The notes below the pieces were generated by a model, which saw nothing but the letters and a program-made list of their open reading frames with translations, had not been told where the DNA came from and did no database searches. A stretch of 35,711 nt of DNA from JBJKSO01 sp046703825 (GTDB taxonomy: Bacteria > Chloroflexota > Dormibacteria > Aeolococcales > Bog-877): positions 1 to 35,711 of the forward strand of contig JBJKSO010000025.1 of NCBI GenBank assembly GCA_046703825.1, read 5' to 3'. Positions within the stretch are counted from its first letter, which is position 1; every line of letters starts with the position of its first letter. A program made the position numbers and the translations under genes. Below, piece after piece: positions 9,182 through 17,091 of this stretch.

Positions 9182-9916
9182 CTACTGGGGCCCGGACGCG
9201 GCCAGGCGGTCGGCGCCGGACTCGCCCAGCATCTCGGCTTCCGCTTCTTGGACCTCGGCGTCGAACATGGCGGTGAGGTGCGCCGCGGTCAGGTTGGCCG
9301 CCAGCTGACCGTTGCCGGAGAGGACCGCCCGGGCGATCTCCTCGTGCCCGAGACCCTCGGCGCGTTCGATGTAGGGCCTGGGGTAGGCGATGCCTTGGTA
9401 GCGGGTGCGCCGGTCCCAGAGACGCTCTAGCAACTCGATGAGAATCAGGTTGCCGGACAGATCCCAAATCGCCTGATGGAAGGCTCGGTGGGCGACCTGC
9501 CACTCCGGCTGGTCATCCACCGGCGGGAGCTTGGCCAGTTGCTTGAGCTGGGCCCTCTCTTCTCTTGGGGCAGCAGCGGCCAGCTCCGCCGCCAGCGGGT
9601 CCAACTTGAGCCGGACCACTCGGACCTCCCGCAACTCGCGAGCTGACAGCTCGGCCACCACCACCGACTTGCCGCGGGTCACCGTGACCAACCCCTCGCC
9701 CTGAAGGCGCCGGAGCGCTTCCCGGACCGGGATCACCGAGATGCCCAGGCCGTTCGCGAGCGCATCCTGGTTTATGGTGCTCCCCGGTGCCAGCGTTCCA
9801 TCGATGATGCTGGCGCGGATGTGCTCGTAGGCGGCTTTGCCCTTGGTCGCGCTGCCGAGCAGGATCAAGCCGTGCCGTCGCGGCCGTTCGGGAACCGGGT
9901 CCGCCTGCTGATTCAT
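9182..9916 (-). CDS. GntR-family transcriptional regulator with FCD ligand domain
   Basis: A 244-residue regulator. The N-terminal winged helix-turn-helix shows the family signature: AYEHIRASIIDGTLAPGS, LANGLGISVIPVREALRRL and EGLVTVTRGKSVVVAELS. An all-helical FCD domain follows, with the Asp/His metal-ligand pattern (RLKLDPLAAELAA, VAHRAFHQAI, EEIARAVLSG and AAHLTAMF). FadR/FCD proteins bind small carboxylic acids and are usually repressors. The start at ATG 9916 lies 8 nt after a -10 element and has no Shine-Dalgarno, so the mRNA is probably leaderless. The longer ORF to 10003 would contain the promoter and was rejected. A palindrome overlaps its -35. The target genes are not obvious; the neighbours are an unrelated regulator remnant and the hydrogenase operon end. 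Confidence 0.88.
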   Translation of the reverse strand: MNQQADPVPERPRRHGLILLGSATKGKAAYEHIRASIIDGTLAPGSTINQDALANGLGISVIPVREALRRLQGEGLVTVTRGKSVVVAELSARELREVRVVRLKLDPLAAELAAAAPREERAQLKQLAKLPPVDDQPEWQVAHRAFHQAIWDLSGNLILIELLERLWDRRTRYQGIAYPRPYIERAEGLGHEEIARAVLSGNGQLAANLTAAHLTAMFDAEVQEAEAEMLGESGADRLAASGPQ

Positions 9917-9924
9917 GGGTGAAG

Positions 9925-9957
9925 ACTGTAGGGAAGGCCGGCAGTAGCTGCAACTGC
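9925..9957 (-). promoter_or_regulatory. Promoter of the GntR gene with overlapping palindromic operator
   Basis: On the minus strand: -35 TTGCAG (9953-9948), a 17-nt spacer, and -10 TACAGT (9930-9925), then 8 nt to the ATG. The 17-bp palindrome GCAGTTGCAGCTACTGC (9957-9941; 7 of 8 pairs match around a central base) covers the -35. This arrangement fits negative autoregulation by the GntR protein. No second copy was seen near other genes. Confidence 0.55.
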
Positions 9958-10114
9958 ACTCACAGGTTATAAGAATTCCGCTGCGCTCTACCCCTATTGT
10001 CATAAGCCGCGCCAGCAGCTACGATCTTGCCCCTGACTCGATCACGGGCAGAGTCGTGCCTTGCGCTCGTGGTTCGTGATCGTCGAACGCTCTCGGTGTG
10101 TTTAGCGTCCTCCC

Positions 10115-10149
10115 ATGCCCCTTCCGGCCGCCGTGGCCGGGAGGGGCAT
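10115..10149. terminator. 15-bp stem-loop downstream of the TetR remnant
   Basis: The arms ATGCCCCTTCCGGCC (10115-10129) and GGCCGGGAGGGGCAT (10135-10149) pair over 15 bp with one T-G wobble and a 5-nt loop. The hairpin lies in the 334-nt space between the GntR gene and the TetR remnant. Reading plus it is followed by TTTCCATCTC, a weak U-tract; reading minus there is none. It may end transcripts of the minus-strand cluster factor-dependently or insulate the two units. There is no further gene in this gap. Confidence 0.4.
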
Positions 10150-10250
10150 TTCCATCTCCCCGGCCCTGGCCGGCCCCCGGTCGCGTTGAAGGTCTCGGCG
10201 ACCTCGCTGGTAGGGCTACTTCTCCGGGCCGGCGGCGGTGCGGCTCCGGA

Positions 10251-10915
10251 TCAGGGATTGCCGGCGTCAACCAGCGCGCCGCCCGACCGACGGAACCAGC
10301 CCTCCCCGCCCCGATCACCGGCTGGCGCCCGGATGGCTCCGCCGGCGCCCGGCTCCCGTGATGGACCAGAGGGCACTTGGCCATCGACCTCTCGCGCCTG
10401 GTCCGCCAGGCGGTCGACTTGGGGCGCTCCTCCCCAGCTGGCGGGCATCCGGCCCGATAGCCAAAGCGCCGCCAGTCCATGCGCAAGCGGCCAGACGGCC
10501 AGGGTGACGGGCTCCACGCTGGCCGGTTCAATCAGCCCCTCAGCGGCGCAGACGCGTACCTCGCCCGCCGGGAGCTCGCGGGCGGATCCGGTTGCCTCGA
10601 GCAGCTCCGCATCGTCGGCGTTGAGCAGCTCGGTGCGGAACATGACCTCCCACCGCCCGGATCAGCAACTGCGAACCGCAGGTAGCCGCGGCCCAGCACC
10701 AGCATGCGGCGGGTGGGGTGGTCGGCGCCGCTCAGCTCGAAATCCTGGTGGGCCGACCGCACCAGTTCGCGGAAGCCCCGGACCGCAAAGGCGGTCAGCA
10801 TCCCGGCCCGGGTACCGAAGTGATAGGCGGGGGCTGCTGGGGATCCTCCCGCCTTACGGGCAGTTGCTCGCAGCGAAAGCCCCTGGATCCCCTGCGCACG
10901 GAGGATCGAGGCCAC
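10251..10915 (-). pseudogene. Frameshifted and N-terminally shortened TetR-family regulator (WHG-type C-terminal domain)
   Basis: The first reading frame (from GTG 10915) gives the end of helix 1 and the HTH: LRATARKAGGSPAAPAYHFG and TRAGMLTAFAVRGFRELV. It then reads GYLRFAVADPG near 10650. The family continuation is found only in another frame: EVMFRTELLNADDAELLEA, later VTLAVWPLAHGLAALWLSG. One missing base at about 10650 explains it: inserting a C in GGCGGTGGGAG restores the expected family text (PGRWEVMF). The first ~15 residues of a normal TetR helix 1 are also missing; the gene begins 7 nt after the GNAT stop. It is either a decayed gene or a sequencing/assembly error plus a misplaced start. 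In the intact family this domain binds hydrophobic ligands. Confidence 0.6.
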
Positions 10916-10921
10916 CGCTGG

Positions 10922-11716
10922 TCAGCCGGGGGTCGGTGGTGCCTCGACCCTTGCCTGCAACTCCCGTTCGACAAAGCCCAAGCGCCGGTAGAGGCGGATC
11001 GCATCCGCCTTTCGCTCGGCCACAATCACCAGCGTCCGGGCGCCACAGCGGTCGAGCGCATGCGCGGCCGCCGTGCACACCAATGAGCTCGCGAGTCCGC
11101 GGCGGCGGTAGTCGGGATGGGTTTCCACCCCCTGGTAGCGGGCGGTTTCTGCGTCGCCACACACGATTCCGAGGCTGGAGCGCAGCCGCTCTTCGATGAA
11201 TGCACCGAACCAGGTGACGCCGCCGCCGGCACAGGCGCGCTGCTCGGCGGCGAGGCTGCGATCGAGGAAGGAAGGGTCCTCTGCGGCTCGGTCATCGGCA
11301 CAGGCGTAGCGAAGATCGCGAAGCTGACGCCAGTCGTCTTGAGACGACAGCGCCCGCACCTCGGCTGCCGCAGCAGGCGCTGACCGTCCCGGGGCCCGCT
11401 CCGTTGTGAGGACGGAATCGACCCTTGCGGCCCCACCCAGGTCGGAGAGCTCAGTCTCCGCGCCCAGCTTGGTGCTCACGGTGTCGATTCCCACCGCCAG
11501 ATGGCGCGCGGCGGGGAACTCGTGCGCGAAGACCGAGCGCCAGCGTCGCCCATCCCCAACCTGCAGTGGCCCGGGGACCAGGATGAAGTTCCCCCACCAG
11601 TAGCTGGGATTGCTCGGAGTTCGGATGGTCAGGTGGTCGCCGCTGTCTGTAATCAGAGAGCCGAGCGCTCGCAACACCATCAAGTCGGTCGTGTAACCGA
11701 GCGAGCGCAGGTGCAT
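10922..11716 (-). CDS. GNAT-family N-acetyltransferase
   Basis: 264 residues. The C-terminal half carries a GNAT core with the acetyl-CoA pyrophosphate loop VETHPDYRRRGLASSLV, then TLVIVAERKADAIRLYRRLGF, the final strand-helix of the fold. The N-terminal half (YWWGNFILVPGP, FAHEFPAARHLAVGID) looks like a second, degenerate acetyltransferase-like lobe seen in some two-domain members. The start at ATG 11716 is in a TGATG overlap with the glycosyltransferase stop, so the two genes are translationally coupled. The longer frame runs back inside that gene and was rejected. The acceptor substrate is unknown; coupling suggests an amino sugar or cell-envelope substrate, but this is inference. Confidence 0.82.
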   Translation of the reverse strand: MHLRSLGYTTDLMVLRALGSLITDSGDHLTIRTPSNPSYWWGNFILVPGPLQVGDGRRWRSVFAHEFPAARHLAVGIDTVSTKLGAETELSDLGGAARVDSVLTTERAPGRSAPAAAAEVRALSSQDDWRQLRDLRYACADDRAAEDPSFLDRSLAAEQRACAGGGVTWFGAFIEERLRSSLGIVCGDAETARYQGVETHPDYRRRGLASSLVCTAAAHALDRCGARTLVIVAERKADAIRLYRRLGFVERELQARVEAPPTPG

Positions 11717-13275
11717 CAGCGGCGGCGTCTCAACACCAGAGCGGGCGTTGGTCCGGTGGCGGCTACGAAGTGCCTCTGCACGTAGCGTCGCAGCGCCGGG
11801 GTCCACGGGATTCGGTCGGCGCTGAGAGGGGTGAGAAGCAGGTACTGCGCGTGCGAAAAGGCACGCAACCACAAGGGAGCGGCGAGCCGCTGGGCGGTCT
11901 CGGAGCTTGGCACCGGGCTACCGGACGCGTTGATGGTCAGGCCAAGCGCGTCGACGATGTCGGGGCAGTCCGGGCCGGAGGCGCGGAACCGGTCGGCGTT
12001 GATGGTGAATTCGACATCGTCGGAGACAACGCAGGCGCCCTGGGGGATGGCGGCCGCCAGCACCGCCGAGGGATCGGCGGAGCGCTGCAGCAGCACCGGG
12101 ATCGCCAGGGCGTGAACCACCAAGAGTCCCAGGCCGACTGCGGTGGCCGCGACCACCGGCGCGGCCCAGCGCAGCTGCAGCCGGCCCAGCGCCAGCGCCA
12201 CCACCAAGGCCAAGAATGGCCCCGCGAATGCCGCGTAGTGGTAGAAGAAGTCGGCCGGCCACATCAACGCCGCAGTCACCAGGATCAGCGATCCGGCGGC
12301 GAAGCCCTCCAGCGCCGAAAGCCGGCGGGGGACGTAGGCCAAAGCGCCGACCGCCAGCAGGACCACCCCCAAAGACGCCGCGGCCGCCAGCAACTTGTAC
12401 AGGTGTCCGGCGGGCACGCCCAGGCCGGGCCAGACACTGGTGATGAATTCGAGTCGTTCGATCGCCGAGACCGCGGTGACCCCGCCACGGCCGAGCTGAT
12501 CGCCCACGACCTGATGAAGGAACGACGGCCCTGCCAGCAGCAGGAAGGGCAGCGCCGGAGCCAATCCGCCCGCCAGCGCCCCGACTACCAGTCGCCAGGC
12601 GTTGCGCCGGCGCCAGAGCAGGCAGACCAGCAGCAGCACCGCCAGCGGCAGCACCGCCCACACCTTGATCTCCCCACCAAGACCCAGCAGGGCGCCCGCC
12701 CCAAGCCACCGCAACCCGCTTCCGGTGAGCTGGTCACCTTCGAAGGCGAGCGTGGCCGCGGCCAGGCAGAAGAAATTGAGGAAGGGCTCCAGCAGGAGCG
12801 TGGTCGAGGCCAGGACGGCATCTGGGTAGACCGCCAATCCGATGCAGGCCACCGCGACTACCAGCGGCGATCGGTGGCGGACCAGCCGGCCCAGCAGCAG
12901 CACGTTGGCCCCGGACACCAGCGGAACGATGAGGCGCGCGATTTCGCTGGCGCCGTGCGTCCCTAGCCAGGGTGCGAGCAGCGCGACCGGCGCCAGCAGC
13001 AGCGGCAAGCCGGGCGGCTGGATCAACACGAAGTCGCGGTACGGGAGCAGGCCCTGGGCCAGGCGCAGGGCGGAGCCGAAGTAGACGCCGTCGTCGTACT
13101 CGAAGACGCCGGTGAGGTGCCCGGTGGCTACCAGCGTGATCAGGCTCAAGAGGGTTGCCAGCGCCGCCGCCGCCCAGATGACACGGACCTGCAGCTCGCC
13201 CGCCTGCCGGCCGCCGGCCCCGTGCTCCTCCAGACGCCCCCCGGGGATGTCTGCTCGCGAAGCGACCGAGGTCAC
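11716..13275 (-). CDS. Membrane glycosyltransferase of the ArnT/PMT (GT39/GT83/GT87-like) type
   Basis: 519 residues with about ten hydrophobic helices. After the first helix comes the family hallmark loop FEYDDGVYFGSALRLAQG, then LLPYRDFVLIQPPG; the acidic pair is the proposed catalytic/metal site of polyprenyl-phosphate-sugar-dependent glycosyltransferases (GT-C fold). The C-terminus has a soluble extracytoplasmic part (VVSDDVEFTINADRF). It would transfer a sugar from a lipid carrier to an envelope acceptor outside the membrane. The start was set at GTG 13275, ahead of the first helix, with a G-rich stretch upstream. The alternative TTG 13332 adds an Arg/Thr-rich tail. It ends in the GNAT start. 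Confidence 0.75.
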   Translation of the reverse strand: MTSVASRADIPGGRLEEHGAGGRQAGELQVRVIWAAAALATLLSLITLVATGHLTGVFEYDDGVYFGSALRLAQGLLPYRDFVLIQPPGLPLLLAPVALLAPWLGTHGASEIARLIVPLVSGANVLLLGRLVRHRSPLVVAVACIGLAVYPDAVLASTTLLLEPFLNFFCLAAATLAFEGDQLTGSGLRWLGAGALLGLGGEIKVWAVLPLAVLLLVCLLWRRRNAWRLVVGALAGGLAPALPFLLLAGPSFLHQVVGDQLGRGGVTAVSAIERLEFITSVWPGLGVPAGHLYKLLAAAASLGVVLLAVGALAYVPRRLSALEGFAAGSLILVTAALMWPADFFYHYAAFAGPFLALVVALALGRLQLRWAAPVVAATAVGLGLLVVHALAIPVLLQRSADPSAVLAAAIPQGACVVSDDVEFTINADRFRASGPDCPDIVDALGLTINASGSPVPSSETAQRLAAPLWLRAFSHAQYLLLTPLSADRIPWTPALRRYVQRHFVAATGPTPALVLRRRR

Positions 13276-13504
13276 ACGAATCGTTCCCCCCGTTCCGGTG
13301 CGTTCCCGCAGCGGCCAGGTCGGCCACGACAAAAGATCGTAATTGGACAGGTGACACGGCCGGAGGCGCCGGCAGCCGGTCGGAGTTCGGAGGGGCGCAC
13401 GCGGCTCGGCATCGTCGGCGCGACGGTGGCGGGAGACCGGGGTGACGCCTCTGCTACCGATACGACCGGGGACGCGCGACTACGCCACCGATGGCGGCGG
13501 CGGG

Positions 13505-14155
13505 TTAGCGGCCGCCGGGGCTGCGCCCGAAGAGAACTTTCAGGCGCTGTTCCAGCACCGCCGGCGCCTCTTCGATCGCGACCATCTCCAGGGCCACGTG
13601 CGCGCTCAAGCCGTCCGCCAGCGCCAGCAGGCTCTCGGCCTCGCGGCGGGGATGCACTCCCGGAGGGATCTCGCCAGCCTCCTGGGCGGAGCGCAGCAAG
13701 CCCGAGAGGTAGCCCCTGGCCCGGGACCGGGCATCGGTCATCGACCGGACAAGCCCGGGATCCCCGGCGGCACACGCGTTGAAGGTGATCCAGGCCCGGG
13801 CTGCTCGCCTGCTGGCTGCGTCGATGGGAAGCAGCGCCTCGAGCCAGGTCAGCAGCCGCTCTTGGCGTGGGGCTCCGTGCGGCAACTTTTCCAGGCGCGC
13901 GCGGACGCGTGACTCCAGCTGGAGGCCGAAGACCTGGACCGCAAAGCGAAGCAGCTCGTCCTTACTTCGGAAGTAGTGCTGGATCAGCCCCATCGACACG
14001 TCGGCCTCCAGCGCCACCCGGCGAAGGCTGAGTCCGGCTGGCCCGACCTCGCCGGCGAGACGGCAGGCGGTGGCGCCGATCGCCTGGCGGCGGTCCCCCG
14101 CCGTTCTCCTCGGGCAAGCCAATGCGTTCGTATGGTCGGTGAATCCCTGGGCCAT
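13505..14155 (-). CDS. TetR-family transcriptional regulator
   Basis: 216 residues. The N-terminal DNA-binding domain includes LSLRRVALEADVSMGLIQHY and FRSKDELLRFAV, the typical helix 3 to helix 4 turn. The C-terminal ligand domain is helical (RAWITFNACAAGDPGLVRS) and resembles BetI-like TetR_C domains. The start at ATG 14155 has no Shine-Dalgarno but a -10 element 8 nt upstream, so a leaderless transcript is likely. It is divergent from the truncated globin gene, with an inverted repeat over its own start, so it probably controls itself and perhaps the globin. Confidence 0.87.
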   Translation of the reverse strand: MAQGFTDHTNALACPRRTAGDRRQAIGATACRLAGEVGPAGLSLRRVALEADVSMGLIQHYFRSKDELLRFAVQVFGLQLESRVRARLEKLPHGAPRQERLLTWLEALLPIDAASRRAARAWITFNACAAGDPGLVRSMTDARSRARGYLSGLLRSAQEAGEIPPGVHPRREAESLLALADGLSAHVALEMVAIEEAPAVLEQRLKVLFGRSPGGR

Positions 14156-14165
14156 GCGAGCGCAT
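14154..14165. promoter_or_regulatory. Inverted repeat over the TetR start codon (candidate operator)
   Basis: ATGCGAGCGCAT has perfect 5-bp arms with a 2-nt centre. It covers the ATG of the TetR gene and touches the -10 element TACGAT (minus strand 14169-14164). A TetR dimer bound here would block its own promoter. It lies 47 nt from the -35 of the divergent globin promoter. Confidence 0.4.
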
Positions 14166-14211
14166 CGTAAGCTGGCTGATGCACTTTCGGCTCCGGGCGA
14201 GCAGGCACAAG

Positions 14212-14240
14212 TTGTCCAGCCGGGCGCTCGGGGCTAACCT
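14212..14240 (+). promoter_or_regulatory. Sigma70-type promoter of the truncated globin gene
   Basis: TTGTCC (14212-14217), exactly 17 nt, then TAACCT (14235-14240). The predicted transcript start is about 16 nt before the ATG at 14263, which supports that start codon over the upstream ATG at 14179. Confidence 0.55.
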
Positions 14241-14262
14241 GCTCAGGTTGAACGGGACCTCG

Positions 14263-14703
14263 ATGTTCGAGTACGCCGGCGGCCTGGATGCTTTTCGCCG
14301 CCTCGCCGCCGCGCATCACCGCCGCTGCCTGGATGACCCGGTGCTCAACCACCCCTTCAGCCACGTGGCCAACCCCGATCACGTCGAACACCTGGCGCTC
14401 TATTGGGCCGAGGTGTTTGGGGGGCCGCGGACCTTCTCGGACACCTGCGGCGGGCACACCGCCATGCTCCAGTTGCACGCCGGTGAAGGTGGAGGCGAGG
14501 AACTGGGCCAGCGGTTCGCGGCGTGCTTCGTCGCCGCCATGGAGGAAGCCGGGTTGCCCCCAGAGCCGCGGTTTCGCGCAGCGATGGCGCGGTACATCAA
14601 TGCGGCGGTCGCCGAGGTGAACTCCTACGCGCCGGTGGACGCGGCGGTGGAGCCCAACCTGCCCATGCCCCACTGGGGCTGGAACGGCCCTGAGCCAAGC
14701 TGA
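14263..14703 (+). CDS. Group II truncated haemoglobin
   Basis: 146 residues, haem protein of the 2-over-2 globin fold. The start MFEYAGGLDAFRRLAAAHH and the E/F region (HPFSHVANPDHVEHLALYW, AEVFGGP) match group II trHbs. The distal/proximal pocket residues and the C-terminal MPHWGWNGP are typical of the family. These proteins bind O2, NO or CO and are linked to oxygen handling and NO detoxification. The start is ATG 14263; an in-frame ATG 84 nt upstream would place the promoter inside the gene. It is divergent from the TetR gene. Confidence 0.87.
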   Translation: MFEYAGGLDAFRRLAAAHHRRCLDDPVLNHPFSHVANPDHVEHLALYWAEVFGGPRTFSDTCGGHTAMLQLHAGEGGGEELGQRFAACFVAAMEEAGLPPEPRFRAAMARYINAAVAEVNSYAPVDAAVEPNLPMPHWGWNGPEPS

Positions 14704-14821
14704 GAGACGAAGCTTCCGCTGCGCCGGCCGAGTCCCCAATGGTGTGCTGGCGCGGTTTCGGACCCGCCGACATGAGCTGTTCCGTACGCACTGGCGCGTA
14801 GCCAGCTACGCCGGGCAGCGG

Positions 14822-14850
14822 ATGCCAATCGGCGCGGGGCGCTCTAACCT
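14822..14850 (+). promoter_or_regulatory. Promoter of the histidine kinase gene (leaderless)
   Basis: ATGCCA (14822-14827), 17-nt spacer, TAACCT (14845-14850). Only 6 nt separate the -10 from the ATG at 14857, so transcription should begin at or next to the start codon. There is no Shine-Dalgarno. Confidence 0.5.
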
Positions 14851-14856
14851 GCAACC

Positions 14857-16056
14857 ATGGAGCAGGCGTACTGGCATCACCGGCGCTGGGGCCGTGGTGG
14901 CCCGGCCGGTCGCTGGCCCAGGCCTTGGCCGCTGGCGGTTTTCGGCCCACTGGTCCTGGGCGCGGCAGTGGCGGCCGCGACGGCCGGGGCTCACCGTTGG
15001 CTGCCCCGCCCGCATCCTGTCGCTGGCCTGGAGATCGCGCTGGTATTCCTGGCCTTTCTGCTCCTCACACCCCGGTGGCGGTGGCCGATGGCGTCGTACG
15101 CGCTGTCCACCGGAGCGGTGGTCGCCTATCTGGCGCTGGGCTATCCGCCCGGGCCAATCTTTCTGGCGCCCTTCTGGGGACTACTCGACGTGGTCGGCCG
15201 CGCCGGCTCCTGGCGTCTTTGGATCCCTGCTGCCGTCGTGGGCGGGGCGGCCCTGGCCACAGTCCACGGGTTCGCCGGAGGCGAGCTGCTGGAGTCTTCC
15301 ATCTTTCTCGCGGTCTGGCTGGTCTGCGCCTTGGTGGCGGGGGTCATCGTCGTCGTGCGCCGCCGCTTCGCCGCCGAGGTGGCCGCCCGCTCCCGCTGGG
15401 CGCAGCGCAGTCGCGCCGAGGAGGAGGCGAGACGGCTGGCCGAGGAAAGGCTGCGGATCGCACGGGAGGTGCACGACGTCGTGGGCCATAGCCTGGCGGT
15501 GATCAGCCTTCAGGCGGGAGTCGCGGAGCACCTTCTCGAGAGCCGTCCCCAAGACGTACGACAAGCAGTTTCCGCGATCAGGCGGGTGAGCCGTCAGGCG
15601 CTGGGCGAACTCCGGGTGGAGCTGGCCTCGCTGCGCAACGGAACGGGCTCGGAAGTGGCCGCGCCCACCCCAGGTATTGGCGAAATTCCCCAGCTGGTCG
15701 AGCTGATGAAAGAGGCGGGGCTCGCGGTGACGCTGCGGATCGACCCGGGGTGCGCCGACGCCGCGGCGGTGGTGGGAGCCGCCGCCTACCGGATCGTCCA
15801 GGAGTCGCTGACCAACGTGGCCCGGCACGCGGGCACCGGCGCCGAGGCGCGGGTAACTCTGGTGCGACGTCCGGCGGCCATCGAGGTGGAGGTCACCAAC
15901 AGCGTGTCCCCGACCGCAGCCGGCGCCGGCTTCAGCGAGGGTCACGGGATAGCTGGGATGCGCGAGCGGGCGGCGGCACTCGGCGGCACCCTCGCCATCG
16001 ACAGCAGTGACTCGGCGGTGCGCGTTCTCGCCCGGCTCCCGGTGGCCTCCTCGTGA
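14857..16056 (+). CDS. Sensor histidine kinase, NarL/DesK type (HisKA_3)
   Basis: 399 residues. The N-terminal half has about five to six hydrophobic helices (residues ~25-168) and no recognisable periplasmic sensor domain. A short coiled segment rich in Arg/Glu follows. The dimerisation/phosphoacceptor box is IAREVHDVVGHSLAVISLQ, with the phospho-acceptor His206. The HATPase_c domain shows the N box YRIVQESLTNVARHA and the G box GHGIAGMRERAAALGG. It would autophosphorylate and pass phosphate to the response regulator that overlaps its 3' end (GTGA). The membrane-embedded sensor suggests response to membrane state or a hydrophobic compound; the neighbouring ABC exporter makes a drug or lipid stress signal plausible. 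Confidence 0.92.
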   Translation: MEQAYWHHRRWGRGGPAGRWPRPWPLAVFGPLVLGAAVAAATAGAHRWLPRPHPVAGLEIALVFLAFLLLTPRWRWPMASYALSTGAVVAYLALGYPPGPIFLAPFWGLLDVVGRAGSWRLWIPAAVVGGAALATVHGFAGGELLESSIFLAVWLVCALVAGVIVVVRRRFAAEVAARSRWAQRSRAEEEARRLAEERLRIAREVHDVVGHSLAVISLQAGVAEHLLESRPQDVRQAVSAIRRVSRQALGELRVELASLRNGTGSEVAAPTPGIGEIPQLVELMKEAGLAVTLRIDPGCADAAAVVGAAAYRIVQESLTNVARHAGTGAEARVTLVRRPAAIEVEVTNSVSPTAAGAGFSEGHGIAGMRERAAALGGTLAIDSSDSAVRVLARLPVASS

Positions 16057-16727
16057 CGGTGCGCGTGGTGCTCGCGGATGACCAGCCACTGGTGCGCATG
16101 GGCCTGCGCGTGCTGGCCGACTCCGACGGCGGCATCGAGGTGGTGGGGGAGGCGGGCAACGGGGCGGAGCTGCTGGAGGCCGCGCATCGCACCCGTCCCG
16201 ACGTGGCGGTGGTGGACATCAGGATGCCGGTTATGGATGGCCTGGAGGCCACCCGCCGGATAGCCGCCGACGCCGAGCTCCAATGCACCCGCGTGCTGAT
16301 CCTCACCACCTTCGAAATCGACGAGTACGTGTTCGAGGCCTTGCGCGCGGGGGCGAGCGGCTTTCTGCTGAAGGACGAGGAACCCGCCGAGCTGCTGCGC
16401 GCGATCCGGGTCATCGCGGCGGGAGAGTCGCTGCTATCGCCGAGCGTCACCCGCCGGCTGGTGGAGACCTTTGCCGCCCGTCCCGCCGCGGTCACCCCCA
16501 ACCTGGGGTTGCTGGAGGGCCTGACCGAGCGCGAGCGCGAGGTGGTGGCGCTGGTGGGGGCGGGCTTGGACAACGACCAAATCGCCAAGCGACTCACCAT
16601 GAGCCCGGCCACCGCCCGCACCCACGTCTCGCGGGCTATGGGCAAGCTCGGGGCGCGCGACCGGGCGCAACTGGTGGTCTTCGCCTACGAGACGGGGTTG
16701 GTCGCTCCCGGCCGAGCAAGCACCTGA
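16053..16727 (+). CDS. LuxR/NarL-family response regulator
   Basis: 224 residues. The receiver domain has the acidic pocket VVLADDQP (residues 5-12), phospho-acceptor Asp55 in AVVDIRMPVMDG, and Thr/Lys switch residues (ILTTFE, LLKDEE). The C-terminal GerE/LuxR helix-turn-helix is intact: LTEREREVVALVGAGLDNDQ, then IAKRLTMSPATARTHVSRAM. It starts at GTG 16053 in a 4-nt overlap with the kinase stop, so the two are produced together. Likely targets are the SHOCT gene and the ABC exporter that follow, by position only. Confidence 0.92.
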   Translation: MTVRVVLADDQPLVRMGLRVLADSDGGIEVVGEAGNGAELLEAAHRTRPDVAVVDIRMPVMDGLEATRRIAADAELQCTRVLILTTFEIDEYVFEALRAGASGFLLKDEEPAELLRAIRVIAAGESLLSPSVTRRLVETFAARPAAVTPNLGLLEGLTEREREVVALVGAGLDNDQIAKRLTMSPATARTHVSRAMGKLGARDRAQLVVFAYETGLVAPGRAST

Positions 16728-16842
16728 GCTCGGGCCGTACGTCCTGCGGCGCAGCCCAAGATCGCGCTTTCAGGCCGATGTGCGTGCAGTCGGCTGGGGC
16801 GCAGGATCTCGCCGTCGGATCCGCTCTGGGAGTGAAAGAGAT

Positions 16843-17091
16843 ATGCACGGTAGCTGGGGCCTTTCCCCCTTCTTCTGGATGGCCTGGTGGTTGATCCCGC
16901 TGGCACTGCTGGCGCTGTTCGCGTTCGGCCGCGGGTGGCGGAACCGCCACCACCGCTGGAACGGTGGCAGCGATTGGGGCGATCCAAGCTCACACCAGCG
17001 CGCGCTGGCGATCCTCCAAGAGCGCTTCGCCCGCGGCGAGATCGATGAGGACGAGTTCCTGCGTCGGCGAGCAACGCTGGACGCTCAGTGA
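16843..17091 (+). CDS. Small membrane protein with a C-terminal SHOCT domain
   Basis: 82 residues. One strongly hydrophobic helix (PFFWMAWWLIPLALLALFAF) is followed by a basic/His-rich linker and the SHOCT motif ALAILQERFARGEIDEDEFL with a final short helix. SHOCT domains are short oligomerisation modules, often at the end of small membrane proteins near two-component or transport genes. The start was chosen at ATG 16843, with GGGAG-like and GAGAT sequence upstream. The function is not known. Confidence 0.8.
   Translation: MHGSWGLSPFFWMAWWLIPLALLALFAFGRGWRNRHHRWNGGSDWGDPSSHQRALAILQERFARGEIDEDEFLRRRATLDAQ

Noticed and set aside
10027..11199. 390-codon plus-strand frame across the TetR remnant and GNAT gene
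   Set aside because: Pro/Ser/Arg-rich translation with no motif; the minus strand carries recognisable domains in this interval.
11770..12966. 398-codon plus-strand frame opposite the glycosyltransferase
   Set aside because: Gln/Arg-rich low-complexity translation that mirrors membrane-protein codons; no start signal.
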